Shown here in pieces: positions 28,574-39,574 of a stretch of DNA of 64,000 nucleotides. How positions within the stretch are numbered: position 1 is the first letter of the stretch; every line of letters begins with the position of its first letter. This DNA comes from Hyaloraphidium curvatum. Its lineage: Eukaryota > Monoblepharomycota > Hyaloraphidiomycetes > Hyaloraphidiales > Hyaloraphidiaceae. A program made the translations under genes and the position numbers. The stretch lies in the NCBI GenBank assembly GCA_025558095.1, contig JAIVFI010000012.1:62001-126000 (forward strand), read 5' to 3'. Under the pieces are notes generated by a model. It was not told the DNA's origin, ran no database searches, and saw only the letters and a program-made list of their open reading frames with translations.

Positions 28574-29294
28574 TTGGGCAATGGAGCAACGAGAGCGGTG
28601 CGCAGGTGTGGGCAATCGTAACGTATTCGAAGTTGGAACGTGTACAAACGCCTTCCTCCTCCGTCGTCCCTTCCGTCCCTCGCGGGTCCCAACCGTCCGC
28701 CCGCGTCCGCTCCGGGTGAAGCAACGTTGCCCTCCAACCATCTCAGGCCCCCCCCCGACGTCAGCACTTCCTTGGGACGGCGAGAGGATGTTGGACCCTG
28801 TCGGGCGGTGCCGCCCGGTTTTCGCCGGGGCCCGGCCTGGCTCCGCTTCCCCGACGAAACTCTTCCCGCTGCCCCCGCGGCCGCCGACCACGGGATGGGT
28901 AGAACATGACCGCGGATTGCCGGACCGCCCCGTGGTGCGGTCGCCGGGGCCGAATTGCGGGAGGGGCAGCGAGATGGCGGTTCGGGGTCCCGCCCCTGGG
29001 CCGATTCCTAGGGCTGGGCTGGGCAGGACCTGAGTAATCCGCCGGTGACTCGTCCGCGGGCAACCCGCGGGCAGGCCGGGAAACGGCGCGGGAGGGCCGA
29101 TGTAATTCGGTAAATGATCGGGCGGGTGCGGGGAGCGCGAATGGGGGGAGGAATGCCGGCGCCGCGGGGTGTTTTTGTGAAATGTGGGGACGCCCGTGGT
29201 GTGACATCAGAAAGAGGACGCAATCCTCAACATAAAAGACGAGTTGCCTTGCCACATGGGAACCAACGGATGACTTCCAACACACGTTATACCC
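28574..29294. other. Intergenic region
   Basis: About 720 bp between two same-strand genes for surface proteins. Several long frames are open on both strands but are Arg/Pro-rich and carry no signal peptide, domain or consistent splice pattern. I see no gene or repeat here. Confidence 0.35.
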
Positions 29295-32200
29295 ATGACA
29301 CGATCCAACAGTGGCCCCCGGGCGGCGGGCCTCGCCCTGCTGCTCCTCGCGGTCGCGCTCCTCGCCGGGCGCGCCGCCGCCGCGCCCGCCACCTGCGGCG
29401 ACCTCGACGTGCCGCTCAACAACACCGACACCTCGCCCGGCTTCTTCCCCGCCGGCCCCGCGCTCGTGGCGCCCGGCGGTGCGGGGTACACCTTTGTCGT
29501 GAACGCCACCAGCGACGAGCTCGAGTTCTACGTGCAGTCGGATCCCGGCGTCGGGAACCCGGCCAAGACAGCCTACACCCGGCAGCTCTCGATCGCGCTG
29601 TCGGGGCGCGACGCCGACACCTGGGAAGAGGCCGTGCTGCAGCCCGACGGCTGCCGCAAGGAGTGGGCCCGCTGGCTCTTTGCCGACACGCAGCCGGCCG
29701 ACCTCGCAGTCACCGCCTCGACGACCCTGGGCTCCGCCGCCGCCGAGGGCACCGCCCCCAAGTGCGTCTTCACCCACCACTTCGCACTTGCGTGGGACGC
29801 CAAGTTCCGCAACGAGCTCCTGAGCTGCGGGTTCGACCGCGCCAACAACGGCACCTTCCTCTCGCACAAGGGGCGGGTGCACGTCCGCTGGGCCGACTAC
29901 GACTCCATGGCGAACGACGCGGTGCCGGTGCACACTCCGGCGTCGACCTGGTGGGTGTCCGCCCGCGACCGACCGCCCGAGCATTGCCTGACCGTTCCTC
30001 GCCGCGCCGCGCCAGGTACGACGTCGTGGTCAACATCCAGGTCGCCGATACGGTGACGACCAACATGTCCAACGAGACCGAGATCGTCTACGTCGCGAGC
30101 TCGATAAGCGTCGGGGAGGTCGCATACCTCAACAAGCGCAACACCTTCTCCTTCCGCGTCGCATACGAGGTCAAGACCTACTGGTGAGCATCCAGCCGGC
30201 CGGATGCGCACGAGCTGGCGCTCATTCCCCGCCCTCTAGGCCCTACTACATCTACTTCCCCGACGAGGCAACGGGCGGCCAGCTCGTCTCGGATGCGCAG
30301 GGTCAGTTCGGCTCCAACCTCCGCCCCCTCAACACCTTCTCCAGCAAGACCTGGACCAACCCCTACAAGACCGGCCTCGATGGGCACGCGTCGTGCAGCA
30401 AGCTCGGCGACGTGTGCTATATGAAGGGCGAGCTTACCTACACCTGGTACGTCACCCCAATGCATTCTTGCGCTCGCGCTGAGCTGACCACATCCCCCGA
30501 CCTGCAGGAAACCTACCATGCCCAACGGCTGCCGCGTCGACGGGGACTACCAGCTCAACTTCCATCTCGGCTGCGACTCTTCGGGCAGCAACATCCAGTA
30601 CTGCGGCCAGCCCATGCGAGACGTCCTCCAGATGGATGCCTCGTGGGGCAGGTTCAACGTGCCCGAGGCCGTGCTCGAGTTCTGCGCCTCCTTCTCGGGG
30701 CTCGCAAGCGCCTTCCCCAAGCCCGGCCAGTTCATCAACCTCAACATGACCCTGTACTTCAAGCAGGCCGTCAACAGGGTGGACCTCCTCTCCTACGACA
30801 TTGTTCGCGAGGACCTCTTCTCCACCGTCGCGGAGTTTCCCGCTCAGTGGTCTCTGTGGACCAGCGGGGGCATTACGGCGATGGGCACCAACGTCCTGTT
30901 CACCCAAAATCCCATCATGGAGACCGCGGACGGGCTCAACTGGACCATCGTCACGCGGTACCGCCCCAACATGGACCAGGCGCCCGAGGGCACCACCCAC
31001 AAGGATTTCGGCGTTTCGCCCCTGCGCCGAAGCACCATGATCATTGGGCCCGAGGATATCGACATCAGCGTGTCAATGGAGTGGCTCGCCGTCATCCGGG
31101 TCTACACCCTGGCGGGGAGGAGGCTTCGGTACAGGGACATGGGGATGCGGCAGTCCGGGCCGCGCGAGCCGGGGAGCGGGCTGGGGAGCGGGCTGGGCAA
31201 GCGACAGACGGGCGGCAACGACCTCAACGTAGAGACTCAGGCCAGCTATACGAACAACACCCCCATCGACTGTGAGTCGGACGCCGCACTTTTCCATGCA
31301 GGGACCTGACCAACTTGGCTCAAGATCTGCCGTCCTTCTTCGTGACCTCCGTGACGTACGTCAAGGAAGAGACGGGTCTCGTGACGGCCAACGTGCACTA
31401 CGAGCTGGACTTCAACTGGTGCGTTGCATGCGTGTCCGCTGCAGCCGCGGCATGCTCACCGGCTGGCGCACCGCAGGCCGTGGTACGCCTATTTCCCCCA
31501 AACGGGCGCGGACAACGCCCTCGTCCAGACCAACCCCGGCACCTACGCCGGGCTCGAGCTGTCGCAGTTCCCCCAGGCCGCCTGGGCCATCGCGTACGAC
31601 CGCAACGGGGAGCTCGACGGCAAGGGCGACAAGGTCCTGGAGGGGGAACTCTGCATGGAGCTGGATTCGACGTGCGCGATGCACGGCACCCTTTCCTACA
31701 GCTGGATGCCGACGCCGGGGACAGATCCGGCCTCGTGCTCGTTGTCCTCGGACGAGCTATACCAGCTGGACGTGAATTTGGGCTGCCGCGAGGCCGCAGG
31801 CATCTTCGGGCCGGCAGCGGACTGCACGCAGCCGCTGCGGACGGTATTGCAGAAGGACAGCTTCGCGGCCTGGAAGCTCCAGGGTAACATCGACTTTTGC
31901 AAGAGCGCGGCGACGGACTTTGGCATCACGTGGACGCTGCAGTACGACATTGACGTCCCGTGGGTCCAACTCTAGCCTCATTGGGACGCAGGCTCACCCG
32001 CATTCTCCTCATCCAGGACCCAGCGCACCATTGGCCAGCCCATCACCGCCAAGGGTTCCTTCACCATCCTGAAGAAGCTCGCCGGCGTCAAGGTCGCCGA
32101 GTTCCGCGTGTTCCGCTCCGATCTCACCGCCGCCACCGGCAACGCATACTGGAGCTTGTGGAACGGCGACGGGGTCAACCCGTCCGCCACCGACTCGGGC

Positions 32201-32854
32201 GCCCAAACCACCGTGGGCACCAATACCGCCTTTGCGCAGCGCATCGTGCCCCTCTCGGAGGACGGCAAGAGCTGGGGCGTCGAGACCTCCTTCACCCCCA
32301 ACATCAAGCTCACCACCACCGTCGCCGCCTCCACCGACTACGCCGACAGGCCGCACCACATGATCGTGCTCCCCTGGGACCGCAACGCGGACCTCACCTT
32401 CACCACGACCCTCAAGCTGCGCCTCTTCGGCGACACGGTGCAGACCCCCGGCAACTCGGTCCGCAAGTACCGCATGGGCAGGCGGCTCGTCTGGCGCGAG
32501 GTGTTCGTCGAGCGCGAGTACCAGAGCCGCCAGCTGGACGGGGTCGAGGAGGAGATCCCCGTCGAGGCCGACGACGTGGTGCTCAAGACCAGAGCGGTCT
32601 CCGTTGCGGTCGGGGACTCGTACAACGCGGCCGCGGCGGCCCCGCCGTCCTCTGGTTCGTCCTCGGGGCTGCCCACGGCGGCGATCGTCGGGATCTGCGT
32701 CGGGGTGGGGGCCATCCTGCTCGGCGCCGCGCTGGGCGCCGGGGTCGTGATCCACCGCAGGCGAGCCGCGACGAAGCAGAGGGAAGAATTGGAGAGGCAG
32801 GCCGACGAGGCGATCGAGGCGTCGTTCCGCAAGCACGGCGGCCAGAAGAAGTGA
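29295..32854 (+). CDS. Type I membrane protein with duplicated Cys-containing ectodomain
   Basis: Seven exons (29295-29950, 30016-30183, 30240-30446, 30508-31271, 31325-31418, 31477-31959, 32017-32854) join in phase to 1069 residues. A signal peptide (AAGLALLLLAVALLAGRAAA) starts a long ectodomain rich in beta strands, cysteine pairs and N-glycosylation sites. Near the C-terminus a single span (TAAIVGICVGVGAILLGAALGAGVV) is followed by a basic, helical cytosolic tail of about 45 residues. The ectodomain contains two related modules: the WPYYIYFP...CSKLGDVCYMKGELTYTW...YQLNFHLGC series recurs as WPWYAYFP...CMELDSTCAMHGTLSYSW...YQLDVNLGC. Exon 5 needs the acceptor at 31324 rather than 31301, because the latter brings a stop. 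No catalytic or kinase domain was seen. Function unknown; a surface receptor or wall-sensor role is only a guess. Confidence 0.78.
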
Positions 32855-33053
32855 AAAATCTCGAACAAGCTCGCTGCACCATGAACATATCTTGGACTTG
32901 ATCTACTGAACACGATATCATCCTATGGACGGAAAGCGCAACGAAGAGAGGGTCCCAGTGGATTAGCAAACGACGAAACATCCATCCAATAGTAACTCCG
33001 AGCAGCAGCCGGTCCACGGCGAGCATCATCCGCGCCTCCCGTCCGCGCCGGCC

Positions 33054-35335
33054 TCACTTGAGTCCGTGCTCCTTCTTGATGATGTCGGCGCCGCGCTCTC
33101 CGACCACGATCGCGGGGGCGTTCTGCATTCTGCGTCAGCGAAACCCGGCGAACGGCACGCAAAAGGGAACCCACCGTGTTGCCGGCGGTGATGTCGGGGA
33201 ACACCGAGGCGTCGCAGACGCGCAGGCCCTTCACGCCGCGGACCTTGAGACTCAGGTCGACGACGGTGTTGGGGTCCGAGTCGGGGCCCATACGGCAGGT
33301 CGTCGTAGGGTGGTACACTGGTCGGCCAAAGTCAGCGAGGCGCAGGCGGCGGGCCATTCTCGAACGCCTACCGGTGACGATGCAGCGCTGGATGTGCTCC
33401 TTGAGGTACTCGTCCGACTCGACGGGCTTCTTGGCCGTGTCGATGAGCGGGTTGGGCAGCTCGCGCACGATCTTGCCCTTGATCGGCTCCGCGGCCGCCA
33501 CCTTGCGGGCCGTCTTGCACGCGCGCAGCAGGGTCTCGAGGTCCTCGGGCGCCGAGAGGTAGTTGAACTTGAGCTCGGGGTAGTCGATCGGGTCCGAGCT
33601 GCGCACGGTGACGGTGCCGACGCTCTTGGGCTGCAGCATGGCGGGGGCGACGGTGTAGCCGAAGTAGGCCTCGTCGGCCTTGGTCAGCGGGGGGAGGTTG
33701 GCGGCGATGGGGACGGGACCGGGGCGGAGGAGGTTGCCGGGGACGAAGTGGAGCTGCCCATCGGGGCGCGACTTGTCCTCCGACACGCCGGTGTTGAAGA
33801 AGGCGACGCCCTGCAGACCGCCGGTGGCTGGATCGGGCCGTCGAGTTAGAAGCAGTCCTGAGTCCAGGCCAAGGAAGTAAGCTCACCGAGCGGACCCGTC
33901 TTGCTCGTAATGAAGCTGAAGAGGGCCTTGACGGTGGGGAAGTGCCACAGCTGGTCCGTCGCTGCCTCCTTGTCGTTCACCTCCCACGCCATGGGCACGT
34001 ACAGGTGGTCCTTGAGGTTCTTGCCGACGGCGGGCAGCTCGACCTTCGTCTCGATGCCGGCCTTCTTGAGCACCTCGGGGTCGCCGATGCCCGAGGACTG
34101 CAGGATCCAGGGGCTGTTTATGGCGCCGGCCGAGAGGATGACCTCCTTCTTGACGGGGATGAAGACGTCGGGGGCCTTGCGGAGTTCCTCGGAGTTGCGG
34201 CCGAAGCGGACCTTGACGCCCTTGGTGACGCCGCCCTCGACGACGACCTGGGTGACGTAGGTGTAGAACGAGACGGTCAGGTTGGGGCGCTTGAGGGCTC
34301 CGGTGTTGCGGATCCTGGGCGGCGACGCGGGATCAGCAAAAGGACCCAGCACGGTCTCGAGACGCCCACCAGGCCGAGTAGGTGTCGGAGCGGATGCCAT
34401 CGCGGCCGACGAACGCCTGGCCGTAGCTCATGCCGAACTGCGACGCGGCGTTGTAGTCCTCGTTGTACTTGAGCTCCGGGTCGCCGGTCTTGGGGCCCGA
34501 CTCGACGAACAGCTTGGTGTAGGGGTTCGAGTTGCCCTCGTGCTGCTGCAGGATGCCCTGGACGCCACCGACGCCGTGGAACTCGGTGTCGACCTTCTCC
34601 CCGGGGTAGCCCTGGCGGTCCTCGCTCTTCTTGAAGAAGGGCAGCATGTCCTTGAGGCCCCAGCCCGTGCAGCCGAGCTTGTCGGCCCAGTAATCATAAT
34701 CGTGCTGGCAGCGCACGTAGATGCCGGCGTTGGTAGACGAACATCCTCCGGCGACGCGGCCGCGGGGGAAGGGCATCTTGCGGGCGTGCTCGTGGTCGGG
34801 CTTCTCGCCCTCGAACATCCAGTCGAGGTCGGGCTTCTTCTGCTCGGGAGGCGGGCAATCAGCGCCGTCCGAACCCCGGCAGAACGACGGACCGAACCTG
34901 GAGGTGGAAGAACTGCCAGATGGTCTGGATGTCCACGATCTGGTTGTTGCCCGTGCCGGCCTCGATCAGGAGCACCTTGGCGTTGGGGTCCTCCGACAGG
35001 CGCGAAGCGACGACGGAGCCCGACGAGCCCGAGCCGATGACGATGACTTGAGGTGGGGAAATCAGCGGACATTGAAGGCATCGGCAGCTCGGGACCCACA
35101 ATCGTAGCCGTCCTTGATGTCGATGGGCTTCGAGGCATTCTTGCCCGCCGGGCCGAGCTTCGGCGCCGCCGACGACGAGAGGAAGTAGGTAGCGCCGGCG
35201 GCCACGGCAGCGGCGCCGGCGACGAGTACGGTGCGCTCAGCGAGGCCGGTCGAAGCCTGAAGCAAAAGCAGTGAGTCCGCGCAAACTCGCATCGGCGGCG
35301 CGGTGCCCCACCGAGACGGACGAGAGGATTCCCAT
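33054..35335 (-). CDS. GMC-family FAD oxidoreductase (choline/alcohol dehydrogenase-like)
   Basis: Eight exons in correct phase (35335-35312, 35256-35100, 35046-34898, 34839-34370, 34314-33887, 33827-33372, 33317-33175, 33122-33054, complement) encode 631 residues. An N-terminal hydrophobic segment (LVAGAAAVAAGATYFL) precedes the FAD-binding IVIGSGSSGSVVASRL. Signature 1 appears as FPRGRVAGGCSSTNAGIYVR and signature 2 as GAINSPWILQSSGIG. The C-terminal domain has VYHPTTTCRMG with the active-site His region, and GNTNAPAI is restored exactly by the last splice. Such enzymes oxidise alcohols, choline, sugars or long-chain alcohols. The N-terminal anchor and similarity to long-chain alcohol oxidases or choline dehydrogenases leave the substrate open. 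It is head-to-head with an SDR 257 bp away, which could act on related alcohol/aldehyde intermediates. Confidence 0.9.
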
Positions 35336-35592
35336 GGCGGCGGAGGCGCGCGGGCGAGGCAGAGACGCGGCCGCAGACGGCGCGAGACGCGGCGAACGGG
35401 GACGAGTGAGCGCGAACCGGTGTTGGAGACAGGACCCTTGGGAGGCGGTGCGCGCGATCACTCCCGACTACGGGAACTCCTAAAGTCGACAACCCGCGAA
35501 AAACTCGCTAAGCTCCGCGGCCATTGAGAGGTCTCGGGACTCCGGCGCGACTTAACTTCCGGGTCCCCGTTGATTGACCGCTAGAGACCGCG

Positions 35593-36645
35593 ATGGCGCC
35601 CGGAGATGTGGTCCTCATCGTCGGGGCCTCGACCGGCATCGGCAAAGCCCTCTCGGAGCGCTGCGCCCTGAACGGTTACAAAGTCATGATGGCCTCGCGC
35701 TCGCTGGACAAGGGGCTGCAGAACAAGGCCGACCTGATCGCAAAGTGCGGGGCCGGGTCGGAGAACCTTATCGAGTTCTGCAAGGCTGACGTGGCCGAGC
35801 GGGCGGACATGAAGCGGCTGTGGGACGAGACGTAGGTCGCCCGGGAGACGTTGCCACTTCCGGACCTTCCAACCCTCCGACGTGCCGCAGCATCGCCCGG
35901 TTCGGCACGTGCCACCACCTGATCCTCAACGCGTGGTCGTCCGCCAACCCCGAACCGGAAAAGGGCGGCCACTGGTGGGACATGGTCGACGCCGAGCAGG
36001 ACTACTGGGAGAAGGACATCTACACGGGGCTGACGGGCCAGATGGTTATTATGCGGTATGCGCTGACCCACTGGCGGCGGCAAAACATGGAGGGCAACAT
36101 CATCTGGACCGGGTCGGGGGTCGCGTTCCCGGGTGTGACGAGGACCAACTACATCTACCGTTGGTCGACGTTCGCCGTTCCGAAGGGCTACATGGACTCA
36201 TCGATTTCCCTACTCGTCGCGACAGCGGTCGTCAAGATGGCCATGATCAAGATGGCCGAGGTCTTTGACCTTTCCGTCAGGAGCCCGGGCTACAAGGGCC
36301 CTAAGATCCGGATGAACGTCGTCGCCCCCGGCATCGTGTACATCGAGAGCCGCGGGCCCACGCTGGAGGAAGCCACCCGGCGGTACGGCGGCGCGGAGAG
36401 GCTCAAGCGGGGCGGGGGTTGGACGCCGATGAACGTGCTCCTCGACGCGTAGGTCCCCGTTCTTTCGGCAAGGATGCCGCGCCGGCTTACCCTTCTGAAA
36501 ATGCAGCTACATCTTCCTGATGGAGAACAAGGACATCTCGGGGCAGACGCTGCAGGTCGCGGGCGAGCGGGGCAACGTGCGGATCTACAAGCCCAACACG
36601 CGGCACCCGGTATTCGACCTCAAGACGGGCAAGGCGAAGCTGTAG
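35593..36645 (+). CDS. Short-chain dehydrogenase/reductase
   Basis: Four exons (35593-35831, 35891-36159, 36226-36448, 36507-36645) encode 289 residues. The N-terminal NAD(P) motif is VGASTGIGKALSERC (TGxxxGIG). The NNAG region is divergent (LILNAWSSAN). The strand IIWTGSGVAFPG carries the catalytic Ser, and the splice at 36159/36226 creates YPVVK, matching the YxxxK active site. VVAPGIVYIESRG is the conserved segment after it. The exon 2 intron would otherwise read through in frame, so the YxxxK restoration is strong evidence for splicing. The cofactor helix lacks an obvious acidic or basic discriminator that I would rely on. It is transcribed divergently from the GMC oxidoreductase. Confidence 0.85.
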
Positions 36646-36771
36646 TGGACCGGCTGGAAGGGGGTGGGCCGGACGGCGAGCCACGGGCAGCTGGCGCGTA
36701 TGTACATTGCTTCGGCAACACGTGCGCCCGGCGCGTTCCTGGCGCGTGCTCCTGCCTTCCCGGCCGTGCTT

Positions 36772-39143
36772 TCAGGCCTTCACGGTCACGGTTTTCGTGC
36801 ATTTGGTGAGCGTCGAGCTCTTGGTGACCGTTTTCGAGATCGTCCTGGTGCACTTCGTGACCGTCGAGGTCCTGGTGCACTTTGTCGAGACGACGGTTTT
36901 GGTGCACTTGCTCAGGGTCGTCGTTTTCGACCAGACGGTCTTGGTCGTCGTCGTGGGCCGCATCGACACGGAAACCGTGGTCACGAAGATCGTGGTCGGC
37001 TGCATCACCGTCGACCAGCTGGTGAAGGTCGTGGGCTGCAGCGACACGCTCGTCACCGTTGAGGTTACCGGCGGCTCCTGCACGGTCACGGAGGTGGTGA
37101 CAGTGGTCGGCACCGACGTGACGCTCGTCAGAGTCGTCGACACGGTGGTGACGCTCGTCAGCGTGCTCAGGATGGTCTCGGTCGAAATCGACGTTGTTGT
37201 CACGGTCACCAATCCGTTGCACGGGGTCGACGTCGGCGTCGGCCCTGTGGTGGTCATTGCCGAGCGGGGCAGCATCACCAGGCACCAGCGGTGCAGGGTG
37301 CCCGAGTCGCCTCTGGCGACGTCGCTGACCGTGAGCATCCAGGAGCCGTCGGCGTTGTCGTACCGCCCGAAGTCGGCAAAACCGGCGAGGGTGCCTGCGC
37401 TCGGGCGGTACCGCGTGTCGGTGCACCTCTCCATGTAACCAAAGGCGTCCGCCGCGTCGTCGTCGAAAGTCATCGGCAGGCCCGAGGGCCTGGCATCGCT
37501 GTAGCAGTGGGGCTGGTCCATCAGCGTTACCGCCATCTCTCCTGTGTCGTTCACGGCGCTCAGGTAGACGTAGATGTCGGAAAAGTAGGTGTGGTCGATG
37601 GCCAGCTCGACGTCCAGGTCCGCGATCGGACCGATCCCGGTCAGGTTGAGGAACGAGTCGAAGGGCTCGCCGTCCAGGATCTCGCGCCTCTCTTCATTGC
37701 ACACCCTGATCCGCGAAGGATCCACTGTCGGCGTAGGCTACCGATGGAAGGAGGGTCGGTCAGCATCCACGAGGAGCCACTGCGTGCGGCAGAAACGTAC
37801 AAAGGGCACAGGCGTCTTCGTGGTCTGCACGAAAAGCTCCAATCAGCCAGTTGCTCCTGACTGCTAGTACTGAACTCACCCGGGACGTGCTGGTTGTCGT
37901 CGTCCGAGTAATCGAGGTTGTTTTCGTAAGAGTTCCGTTCTGAAGCGCCAGGACCATCTCGATCCACGGGAGGACTTCGGAGGTCCTCGTGTAGACCTGC
38001 AGGTACGCTTCCGGGTGGTTGCACCCGCCGAGGATGAAGCTGACTATACCGACTTGGAGCCATTGACCTCCACCGTTGTCCTTGAGCAGCGAAGATCCGC
38101 TGTCTGCACGCGGGGAATACCACTCCTCAGGAATATGTGAGGACCGCCGGTGTCGAAGAGGCTCACCGCCGTAGCAGATGCCCTTACCTCGGGCACCGGC
38201 GCAGAGGAACGAAGCTTCGAACCGGTTTTCGCTAAAGTAGCCGGAGTAAAATGCTTCGCACTCGACGTCCGAGACGGCCGGAATATCCACTTGTTGAAGG
38301 AGCTGCAACACCTTGAGTACTGACTAGCGTGCATGACCTCGAGCGAGCAGCTTACATTAGGGAAAACGTATCCAGGCGAGTGGTATCCCCAATTAGTGAT
38401 GTACTCGTAAATGTCGGAGACGCCCCAGCCCACGGCCCGCAGCAACTCGCCGCTCGCCGGCACTAGAGGGTCCCTGTTCAAGGACACGAACTCGGGCACG
38501 TTCGTCCCGTAGTTGTTCGGGGGGCCTAGGAGCAAGAGTGCCACGTCGCTGGCGCTCGTACTGGAGTTGAACTCAGGGTGGACTTCATAGTCGGTGACCT
38601 GGTAGACGATGGCGCCGTCCTCCTGGGGCGTGAGGGTGGCGTTGGTGCGGAAGGTGTGCACTGTCCAAAGATCGAGGTCCTCTTTCGCCGGGACGCAGTG
38701 GGCGGCTGTCATGGCCACGTCCGGGGCAAGCACTGTGCAGCCGCATACGAATCCTGCAGAGGGGGGGGGGGGGGGGCGGGGGGGTGAATGGATCTGCGAC
38801 CAAGAAGACGGCGTGCAAGACCGAGCTGCTCACCTTGCATTGCGTGGTTGAAAGCGCAGAGGAAGGGGTAAGCGAGTGCGCCCGAAACCGGGCCACCGCC
38901 GATGATGGCGGGCGGTGCCCCGCCGGCGCCGGCGCCGGGCCGGAAAGAGTGCGAAAGGATCGGCTGCGAGAGGGCTCGGCGTCCGCGGGGCACGGCAAAC
39001 GCATCCGCCCCCCGGGGCAGTGCGAGCAGCTCGGCGGCGAGTGTGGCAAGTGCAACGGAGGCGAGGAGGACCCGCGTGCCGCAGCGGCGGCGGGCGCACG
39101 TGCCCCCGGGGAAGGAGAAGACGGAACCCGCTGGGCACATCAT
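36772..39143 (-). CDS. Secreted trypsin-like (S1) protease with P domain and Thr-rich tail
   Basis: Five exons (39143-38834, 38753-38356, 38311-38167, 38103-37880, 37737-36772, complement) give 680 residues. A signal peptide (VLLASVALATLAAELLAL) is followed by an activation-type junction IIGGGP. The catalytic triad is complete: His in MTAAHC, Asp in ASDVALLLL and Ser in GDSGSS; the GDSG motif is created exactly by the splice 38167/38103. After the protease domain comes a short Thr linker and a proprotein-convertase P domain (LDVELAIDHTYFSDIYVYL through DNADGSWMLTVSDVARGDSGTLHRWCLVM). The final 130 residues are Thr/Ser/Val repeats punctuated by KCTKT and KCTRT units. The tail probably spans or crosslinks to the cell wall. 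The poly-C tract before exon 2 is extreme (see findings). Head-to-head with the F-box-like gene. Confidence 0.88.
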
Positions 39144-39574
39144 GTTGTGCTCTGGGGAGTCCGATTTGTGGCTGTTGGTGATGGTTTGTAGATGTTGTTC
39201 GGCGTGTGACACCGTCTGACTCGGAGGGAGCCTTCTTATACGGCTTAGGGCTGTGCATGCCTCGGGTGCTGGATGACACAACAAAGAGGCGTCCTTGAGG
39301 GAGGTTTTAGCCACCAACGACCTTACCCTCAGGATGATCTTTGAAGCTTCCACTTGATAGTTGCTGCCTCATCGTCGCGCGGAAGCGGGAGGAAACGTGA
39401 TCCGGGCATCCCGTTCCGACAATCTCCCTATGCCAGCAGTCTTCAGCCGAGAAAACTAGGAATCCGTCTTTGCGATTGCGTAGCAGAGGTGGGAAGAGGG
39501 ATTGAAGAAGAGTTCGTGTCGCGCGAGGCACGGAGGATACGAAGGGCAATGCAATCAGTTCTTGGACTCTCGAC
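39144..39574. promoter_or_regulatory. Divergent intergenic region (431 bp)
   Basis: This region separates the starts of the secreted protease gene (minus) and the F-box-like gene (plus). It is somewhat less GC-rich than the coding regions. No recognisable motif was found. Confidence 0.35.

Noticed and set aside
31302-31324. Acceptor at 31301 for exon 5 of the large membrane protein
   Set aside because: It gives an immediate stop. The next acceptor, at 31324, keeps the frame and produces an intron of normal length.
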